Part shown: positions 41,596-47,541 of the stretch, piece by piece
Numbering within the stretch: the stretch's first letter is position 1
How the letters are laid out: each line of letters begins with the position of its first letter
Source of the DNA: Rhodospirillales bacterium
GTDB taxonomy: Bacteria; Pseudomonadota; Alphaproteobacteria; Acetobacterales; Acetobacteraceae
Assembly: GCA_025352665.1 (NCBI GenBank)
Contig: JANXSM010000097.1
Coordinates: forward strand, 1 to 47,541
Direction of reading: 5' to 3'
Length of the DNA stretch: 47,541 nt
Made by a program: the position numbers and the translations under genes
The notes under the pieces: generated by a model
The model's database searches: none
What the model saw: the letters and a program-made list of their open reading frames with translations, nothing else
What the model was told of the DNA's origin: nothing

Positions 41596-42407
41596 AAAGT
41601 TTTCTGGCGACTCGCACGGGCCCCGTCGCAGCAGCCGTGGTGCTGGCCGTGCTGCTGCTGGCGCTGTTGGCGCCGCTGATCTCGCATGACCCGTTCGACG
41701 GCGGCAACGATGCCTTGTTGCCGCCTTTCACACCAGGTCATGTGCTCGGCACCGATGATCTCGGTCGCGACACCTGGGCCCAGCTCGCCCATGGCGCGCG
41801 CGTCTCCATGCTGGTGGGCGTGGTGAGCGCTGCGATCGGCGTGGTCATCGGGCTCGCCGTGGGGGCCACCGCGGGATATGCCGGCGGCCTCGTGGATGGC
41901 GGGCTGATGCGGGTCGGCGAATTTTTCCAAAGCCTGCCGCGCTTCGTGCTGGCGCTGATCGTGGTGGCATTGTTTGGCCCGGGCCTGGAACGGGTGATCC
42001 TGGTAATCGCCATCCTGTCCTGGCCGCAGACCGCGCGCGTGGTGCGCAGCCTGGTGGCCAGCCTGCGCCACGCCCCCTACGTCGAAGCCGCGCGGATCGG
42101 CGGCATGTCGGCGTTTTCGACGATCTTGGTGGAGATTTTGCCCAATGTGATGGGCCCGGTCATCGTGCTCGGCTCGCTGGACGTGGCCACCGCCATCTTG
42201 CTCGAAGCAGGCCTCGGCTTCTTCGGCCTCGGCGATCCGGATCGGATCTCCTGGGGCACCATGCTGAACGGCGCCCAGCAATATCTGCGCACGGCCTGGT
42301 GGATGGCAGCCTTCCCCGGCGTTGCGATTGCCATCACCGTGCTCGGCTTCAACATGCTGGGCGATGCGCTGAACCAGGCGCTGGACCCGCGCGGCCGAAG
42401 ACCATGA
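41592..42407 (+). CDS. ABC transporter permease (DppC-type)
   Basis: A 271-residue permease with about six helices. HVLGTDDLGRDTWAQLAHGARVS is the DppC landmark, with the EAA loop PYVEAARIGGMSAFSTI. Again the start is TTG (41592) overlapping the previous stop as TTGA, the second such coupling in a row. Confidence 0.92.
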   Translation: MKSFLATRTGPVAAAVVLAVLLLALLAPLISHDPFDGGNDALLPPFTPGHVLGTDDLGRDTWAQLAHGARVSMLVGVVSAAIGVVIGLAVGATAGYAGGLVDGGLMRVGEFFQSLPRFVLALIVVALFGPGLERVILVIAILSWPQTARVVRSLVASLRHAPYVEAARIGGMSAFSTILVEILPNVMGPVIVLGSLDVATAILLEAGLGFFGLGDPDRISWGTMLNGAQQYLRTAWWMAAFPGVAIAITVLGFNMLGDALNQALDPRGRRP

Positions 42408-43369
42408 GCCTTGATCTGCGCAATGTGTCGGTGCGCCTGGACCATGGCACCCAGCTGCTGTCCCATGTCAGCCTCACCTTGCGCGCCGGCGAAGCGCTCG
42501 GTCTGGTCGGCGAGAGTGGCAGCGGCAAGTCGATGACCGCCTTCGCCATCATGGGCCTGTTTCCTGGTCCCGGCCTTGCGGTCAGCGGTGGCGAGATCTG
42601 GCTCGACGGGCAGGATTTGCGCAGCCTTGCCACCGCTGCGATGCGGCGCATGCGGGGGGCGCGCATTGGCATGGTGTTCCAAGATCCCAGCAGCTTTCTC
42701 GATCCGCTGCTGCCAGTCGGCACCCAGATCGCCGAGGCGCTGGTGGTGCATGGCGCGGCAGGCATCGCGGCCCGCGTGCGCGACATGCTGGCCTTGGTGG
42801 AACTGCCCGCAGCGCTTGGCGCCCGCTACCCGCACGAACTCTCCGGCGGCCAGCGCCAGCGCGTGCTGATCGCAGCGGCACTCGCCATGCGCCCGGGCTA
42901 TCTGATCGCCGACGAACCCACCACGGCGCTCGATGCCACCGTGCAAGCCGACGTCCTCGATCTGCTGGCACGCCTGCAATCCGAATTGAACCTCGGGGTG
43001 CTGTTGATCAGCCACGATCTTGCCGTGGTCGCCCAACGCTGCCAGTCCGTGGCCGTGATGTATGCGGGGCGCGTGGTCGAGCAAGGCCCGGCTGCGGCCT
43101 TGTTCGCAACACCCCGCCACCCCTACACGCAAGGACTGGTCCATAGCACGCTTGCCACCGACGCGGACGCCCGGCGCCTGTTCAGCATCCCCGGCCGGGT
43201 GCCCGCAGCGACCGCGCCGATCCCTGGCTGCCGTTTTCACCCACGCTGCCCCCGCGCGCGGATCGACCCGTGCCAGACCGAAGTGCCTCCGCTGATGCCG
43301 CGCGACGACGGCCGCGCCGACGCCTGCTGGCGCAGCGAACTTGGGCAAGACGCCTGGTCCGATGGTTGA
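42404..43369 (+). CDS. ABC transporter ATPase (DppD-type)
   Basis: A 321-residue ATPase. Walker A GESGSGKS at 36-43, signature LSGGQRQR, Walker B LIADEPTTALDATVQ, and a C-terminal Cys-rich segment CRFHPRCPRARIDPC, the oligopeptide-type tail that may bind an iron-sulfur cluster. ATGA overlap with DppC. Confidence 0.93.
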   Translation: MSLDLRNVSVRLDHGTQLLSHVSLTLRAGEALGLVGESGSGKSMTAFAIMGLFPGPGLAVSGGEIWLDGQDLRSLATAAMRRMRGARIGMVFQDPSSFLDPLLPVGTQIAEALVVHGAAGIAARVRDMLALVELPAALGARYPHELSGGQRQRVLIAAALAMRPGYLIADEPTTALDATVQADVLDLLARLQSELNLGVLLISHDLAVVAQRCQSVAVMYAGRVVEQGPAAALFATPRHPYTQGLVHSTLATDADARRLFSIPGRVPAATAPIPGCRFHPRCPRARIDPCQTEVPPLMPRDDGRADACWRSELGQDAWSDG

Positions 43370-44315
43370 GCTGCTGTCCGGCGAGGGCCTGGTTCGCCAA
43401 TTCCCCACCCGCGAGGGTCACTGGCTGCGCCGCACCACGCGCCGCGCCGTCGACGCTGTTTCGCTGGCACTGCAACCTGGTCGCACAGTGGCGCTGGTGG
43501 GCGAAAGCGGCAGCGGCAAAACCACGCTTGGCCGTATGTTGCTCGGGCTCGACCAACCCGATGCCGGCTGCGTGCGCTACAACGGATGCGACATTGCAAG
43601 CCTGGATCGCACGGCGTGGCGGGTGTTCCGAAGCGAGGTTCAGGTGGTGTTTCAGGACAGCGGCGCCAGCCTCAATCCGCGCCGCAGCATCGGCTCCAGC
43701 ATCGCGGTGCCGCTGCGCTACAATCTTGGGCTGAGCGGGCTGGCCGTGCGTGTGCGCGTGGACGAGCTGCTCGATCGCGTCGGCCTTGAACCCGACCAAT
43801 TCCGTGACCGGCTGCCCCATGAACTCTCCGGCGGCCAACGCCAGCGGATCGGCATCGCCCGGGCGCTGGCCTCGAACCCGCGGGTGATCGTGGCAGATGA
43901 ACCCGTCTCGGCCCTCGATGTATCCGTGCGCGCCCAGGTGCTGCATCTGTTGCGTGACCTGCAGCAGAAGGCCGGGCTTGCGACATTGTTCATCACCCAT
44001 GACCTCGGCGTGGTCCGCGCCATCGCCGATGACATCGTGGTGCTTTATCGTGGCGCGGTGATGGAACAAGGCCCTGCGCGCCTGGTCATGCAACGCCCTC
44101 GCCACCCCTACACGCAGGCATTGCTGGCAGCGATACCGGGCTCTGGACGCAAGCGTCTGCCGCCATCCGGCAAGGCGCCTGCGCATGGCTGCCGATACGC
44201 TGCAATCTGTGCCATCGCGGCTCCGATATGCGCCGAACCGCCGCCGTTGCGCCCACTCGGCGCAGCCAGTGTGGCCTGTCATTTTGCCAGTGGAGACCAC
44301 GATGGAATCGGCTGA
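43362..44315 (+). CDS. ABC transporter ATPase (DppF-type)
   Basis: A 317-residue ATPase. Walker A GESGSGKTT at 47-55, signature LSGGQRQRIG, Walker B VIVADEPVSALDVSVR. The N-terminal start ATG 43362 overlaps the DppD stop by 8 bases. The C-terminal Cys motif is present but reduced compared with DppD. It overlaps the adenine deaminase start by 14 bases. Confidence 0.93.
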   Translation: MVELLSGEGLVRQFPTREGHWLRRTTRRAVDAVSLALQPGRTVALVGESGSGKTTLGRMLLGLDQPDAGCVRYNGCDIASLDRTAWRVFRSEVQVVFQDSGASLNPRRSIGSSIAVPLRYNLGLSGLAVRVRVDELLDRVGLEPDQFRDRLPHELSGGQRQRIGIARALASNPRVIVADEPVSALDVSVRAQVLHLLRDLQQKAGLATLFITHDLGVVRAIADDIVVLYRGAVMEQGPARLVMQRPRHPYTQALLAAIPGSGRKRLPPSGKAPAHGCRYAAICAIAAPICAEPPPLRPLGAASVACHFASGDHDGIG

Positions 44316-46083
44316 TCTCAACGACCTCGCGCTGCGCGACCGCGCCATCGCCGCAGCCCTCGGCCACGCCCCGTTCGACTGGCTGTTGACCGGCGGCCAC
44401 ATCGCGGACATGGCCACCGGCGAGCTGCGCGCGGCAGATATTGGCCTGGTCGGGCCGCTGATCGCCAGCGTCCACCCGCCCGGAACCCGGACCGATGCCG
44501 CCGAGCATCTCGACATCTCTGGCCAGATCGCGGCGCCGGGGTTGATCGACACGCATATGCACATCGAAAGCAGCATGATCACGCCGCGGCGTTATGCTGA
44601 AGTGGTTGTGCCGCAGGGTACGACCACCGTGTGCTGGGACCCGCATGAAGTCGCCAACGTGCTCGGCCTTGAGGGTGTGCGCTGGGCGGTGGAAGCCAGT
44701 CGCGACCTGCCGCTGCGCGTGCTGGTGCTGGCACCCTCCTGCGTGCCCAGCGCCCCGGGTCTGGAACGCTCGGGCGCCGTGTTCGAAGGCTACGAAATGG
44801 CGGAGATGCTGTCCTGGCCCGAGGTATTGGGCGTGGCCGAGGTGATGGACATGCGCGGCGTGCTCGAACGCAACACCCATATGTCCGACATCGTTGCCGC
44901 GGGTCTGGCCAGCGACAAGCTGGTCTGCGGTCACGCCCGCGACCTTCACGGCGCCAGCCTGCAAGGCTTTGCCGCAGCCGGCATTCAAAGCGACCATGAA
45001 ATTCGTGATGGAGATGATCTGCTCGCCAAGCTGCGTGCCGGCTTCACCGTTGAACTGCGCGGCTCGCACCCGCACGTGCTAGCGGGCGCGGTGCAATCCT
45101 TGCTTAGCCTGCCACGCATTCCGCAAACGCTGACGCTGTGCACCGACGACATCTTCCCGGACGACCTGATCGCGCAAGGTGGCATTGCCAACAACATTCG
45201 CATGCTGATCAAGCACGGTCTGCCGCCGATCGAGGCCCTGCGCGCCGCGACGCTGAACGCGGCACAACGCATCGGCCGGCCAGATCTGGGCCTGATTGGC
45301 GCCGGCAAGCGCGCCGACATCATCGTTCTCTCCGATCTCTCGGCCATGACTGTGGCAACGGTGTTCGCGAGCGGAAAGTGTGTGGCCCAATCTGGCGTTT
45401 TAACGACGGTGCCGCACGGCGACGGCGTCTTGCTGCCAGCGGACACCATGCACGTGCCGCACTTCACCGCGCAGGACTTCAGGCTGTTGGCCGACGGCCA
45501 CGCGGTGCGCCTGCGCACGGTCGATCAGCCTCGCTTCACCTGTTGGGGCGAAACCGCGGCGTTGGTGGAAAACGGCGAGGTCGTGTTGCCGCCGGACTGC
45601 CTGTGGATGGTCGTCATTCACCGCCATGGCCACGCCCCCGCCACCCCCGTGATGGGCGTGCTGCGCGGTTGGGGAAACTGGAAAGGAGCACTCGCCACCA
45701 CGGTGGCCCATGACAGCCACAACCTCGTGGTGTTCGGCACCGACGCTGACAGTCTTTGTGCCGCCGCCAATGCCGTGGCCAAGGTCGGCGGCGGCATGGC
45801 GGTGGCGTCGCACGGAATAGTTCGCGCCGTGCTCGCATTGCCCGTTTGCGGCTTGATCAGCGATGCTCCCGCGCCAGAAGTCGCCGCGGCACTTCAGATT
45901 CTACGCGATGCCGCGGACAAGGTCGCCGACTGGACGCCCCCGGTGCTCACCTTCAAGGCCATCGCCGGTGCGAGCCTGGCCTGCAACCCCGGCCCGCATG
46001 TTACCGATCTAGGGATCGCCGACGGCAGTACCGGCGAAATTTTCACAACAGCTTTGGTTGACACCAAATCCAGGAAGGCCTGA
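44302..46083 (+). CDS. ade: Adenine deaminase (COG1001 type)
   Basis: A 593-residue metal-dependent amidohydrolase that converts adenine to hypoxanthine and ammonia. Metal motifs HMHIESSMITP (His85/His87), TTVCWDPHEVANVLG, VCGHARDLHGASLQGFAAAG and LCTDDIFPDDLIAQGG follow the order of the family, and the C-terminal region is complete (VLTFKAIAGASLACNPGPH). RBS GGAG before ATG 44302. Last gene of the ABC operon; coupling to a transporter and an amidohydrolase suggests that the imported compound releases a purine. Confidence 0.92.
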   Translation: MESADLNDLALRDRAIAAALGHAPFDWLLTGGHIADMATGELRAADIGLVGPLIASVHPPGTRTDAAEHLDISGQIAAPGLIDTHMHIESSMITPRRYAEVVVPQGTTTVCWDPHEVANVLGLEGVRWAVEASRDLPLRVLVLAPSCVPSAPGLERSGAVFEGYEMAEMLSWPEVLGVAEVMDMRGVLERNTHMSDIVAAGLASDKLVCGHARDLHGASLQGFAAAGIQSDHEIRDGDDLLAKLRAGFTVELRGSHPHVLAGAVQSLLSLPRIPQTLTLCTDDIFPDDLIAQGGIANNIRMLIKHGLPPIEALRAATLNAAQRIGRPDLGLIGAGKRADIIVLSDLSAMTVATVFASGKCVAQSGVLTTVPHGDGVLLPADTMHVPHFTAQDFRLLADGHAVRLRTVDQPRFTCWGETAALVENGEVVLPPDCLWMVVIHRHGHAPATPVMGVLRGWGNWKGALATTVAHDSHNLVVFGTDADSLCAAANAVAKVGGGMAVASHGIVRAVLALPVCGLISDAPAPEVAAALQILRDAADKVADWTPPVLTFKAIAGASLACNPGPHVTDLGIADGSTGEIFTTALVDTKSRKA

Positions 46084-46229
46084 CTCACAACGGCCAACGC
46101 GCGTGACGCGTCCAACTCGACGCTATCCTGCCGAAAGCGCATGGCGATACGTATGGCGATAGTGCCTACCAAGGAAGCCGGCCAGAGAGGATCATTCGTG
46201 CCCGGGGCGGCAGGCCTCGGGTGGTGCAC

Positions 46230-46651
46230 ACCGGGGGCTGGGGTGGTGCAGAGGAGGCGGAGCGCCTGGGGTTGGCGAAGGTCGGCTTGACACTGGCGAC
46301 AGTGGCACGCGAAGCGGCGATGACGCACAACATATGGTTTGACCGGCGGTATCTCGATCTCGTCGTATTCGGCGATCAGCTCGAGCGTCCCGTCAGGTAA
46401 AAACACGCCGCCGTATTACCTACAGACGTCGGGTCCATGATCACGAAATTCGCCGGGATGATCCATCAGCCGACGGCTGTGCAGCGCGTGCCCGAGCTTT
46501 CCTCCCCGGGATGCGCGTTCTCGCGCTTCTCTTCATCGTCCGTCGAGGGGGGCTTTGACGAAGTGTGTGAATTCTTGTCCGGCCGCTGAAGCCGCAGCAC
46601 CAGGTCGGGCAATTGCTCCTTGCTGAGCTGCTGCAGATCACCGCAATCCAT
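46230..46651 (-). pseudogene. IS66-family transposase, N-terminal remnant in pieces
   Basis: On the minus strand several frames give parts of the N-terminal region of an IS66 (TnpC-type) transposase: LSKEQLPDLVLRLQRPDKNS with a KPPSTD segment at 46466-46651, then GVFLPDGTLELIAEYDEIEI and PPVKPYVVRHRRFACHC (zinc-finger-like) in another frame at 46300-46410. Frameshifts and stops separate them and the DDE region is absent, so the element is dead. The DNA between 46084 and 46230 contains a short tandem repeat (GCATGGCGATAC, GTATGGCGATAG) and no gene. Confidence 0.75.
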
Positions 46652-46659
46652 CCGCCCAT

Positions 46660-47193
46660 GGATTCAGACTTCGCCTAGCGCCGCGAGGTGGTGGGTAATT
46701 TCTTTCAGTCTACGCAAAAGAGTATTGATACACGCTTTAGATTCGAAATCAATTTAGCATAATGAAATCGAGTTTCAGGTAATGAACAAAGCGGGGGAGG
46801 GGGTCCCCGGTTTAAAGGTTTCTGCTCTCGTAAAGGGGGGTAATGCTTCTGGAAGCGATTGCGCGCGAACCTGGCTTTGGGTTTGCAGGCATTCAGGAGC
46901 AACTCGCCATGACAAAGAGATCAACCCATTATCTTATCTCCACGACGGGCGAAGTTGGTCTGATTAAGCGGAGATCGTCGGGTCGGTGATGTAAGTCGAT
47001 CCATCGGGGAAGTCCGCGCTGACTCCTGTAATGGGCCAATGCGTGAACTGACGACTGCGCCATCTCCAACGAGGGTCGCAGCACAAAACTCGGAAACTTT
47101 GCAGCCGGCAAAGTCGAGACGCTAGAGTACGTTGAAATTTGGGATTCCGGCTTGGTCTGAAATCTGATTCAAGCTCCTTTTGGGGAGCGTTGG
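46660..47193. other. Non-coding stretch between IS remnants
   Basis: About 530 bases with no convincing gene. The translations on both strands do not match any family I know. It may be non-coding ends of the neighbouring IS elements; about 60 bases before the frame at 47194 the sequence GGGATTCCGGCTTGGTCTG resembles the left end of an IS5-type element. Confidence 0.35.
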
Positions 47194-47541
47194 ATGACGT
47201 CAGTTCGGCTGTTACTGAAGGACCACCAGTGGGAGCGGATGCGTCCGCACTTACCCGGCAAGCCAAGTGACCCTGGTTGAACCGGTGTGAACAATCGTCT
47301 GTTTGTGGAGGCCGTCCTCTGGCTCGCTCGGACGGGTGTTCCCTGGCGCGATTTACCAGACGTTATTGGTAATTGGAACAGCACCTTCGTCCGCTTTTCT
47401 CGGTGGTCCAAGGATGGCGTCTGGGATCGGTTATTCGCAGCGATGGCCGATGATCCGGACTTCGAATATATCATGATCGACTCCACTATTGTCCGGGCGC
47501 ACCAACATGCGGCGGGCAAAAAAGGGGGTCTGAAGCTCGTG
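47194..47541 (+). pseudogene. IS5-type (IS427-like) transposase, partial, with in-frame TGA
   Basis: The frame from ATG 47194 reads MTSVRLLLKDHQWERMRPHL, then meets TGA at 47278-47280, and continues in the same frame with NNRLFVEAVLWLARTGVPWRDLP and EYIMIDSTIVRAHQHAAG, the first catalytic Asp region. It runs off the window end, so the C-terminal part is not seen. The single nonsense codon makes this copy inactive unless read through. Confidence 0.85.

Noticed and set aside
41283-42281. 332-codon minus-strand open frame rich in His and Gln
   Set aside because: Antisense image of the two permease genes; no known motif.
46929-47266. Minus-strand frames (60 and 100 codons) near the right end
   Set aside because: No recognisable motifs; they overlap the probable left end of the IS5-type element.

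Overview
The window is GC-rich, densely coded DNA. It looks like an alphaproteobacterium of the Acetobacteraceae type. The reasons are two secreted proteins ending in a Hint_2 (hedgehog/intein-like) domain, a full thiosulfate-oxidation (sox) operon, QseBC-like two-component pairs, and several remnants of IS256, IS630, IS5 and IS66 elements. This placement is inference; the window has no rRNA or tRNA gene to anchor it.

Layout. 1-435: IS debris. 436-5312: a PAP2 phosphatase, then a COG4705 membrane protein, a small exported protein, a PepSY protein and a response regulator/histidine kinase pair. 5313-6019: mostly non-coding, with a relic of a beta-propeller gene. 6020-9283: a two-module, glycine-rich beta-helix protein with a C-terminal Hint domain, and a sulfotransferase. 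9362-10425: a palindromic repeat and a frameshifted IS630 transposase. 10539-14553 (minus): a CheB-CheR-PAS-HWE kinase fusion and a single-domain receiver. 14671-15287: a broken IS5-type element.

15361-34748 is a sulfur-oxidation region. A tightly packed minus-strand operon reads soxC-D-X-Y-Z-A-K-B. It continues without a gap of more than about 40 bp into five further genes: a DsrE-like protein, a Tat-exported DsrE-like protein, a ModA-like binding protein, a SoxH-like metallo-beta-lactamase and a cytochrome c. A response regulator/kinase pair diverges from soxC. Next come a methyltransferase broken by an in-frame TAG, two YeeE/YedE half-transporters, a TsdA-like dihaem cytochrome, a DsbA-like relic, a TauE/SafE exporter, an ArsR repressor, a peroxiredoxin and a DUF442 phosphatase/sulfurtransferase. 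These diverge from sqr (sulfide:quinone oxidoreductase) and a persulfide dioxygenase. The parts fit together: thiosulfate is oxidised to sulfate in the periplasm by Sox, or joined to tetrathionate by TsdA. Sulfide is oxidised by SQR to persulfide, then by the dioxygenase to sulfite, which TauE could export. The region is bordered by IS debris on one side and a MITE-like 151-bp element on the other, which suggests an acquired island.

35049-46083: an M10 (serralysin-type) protease with a Hint domain (minus) diverges from a phosphoribosyltransferase. An operon follows with an M20 amidohydrolase, a five-gene peptide-type ABC importer and an adenine deaminase, all coupled by short overlaps. The last 1.4 kb is again IS debris (IS66, and an IS5-type element with a nonsense codon that runs off the end). 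No CRISPR array, tRNA or rRNA was seen.
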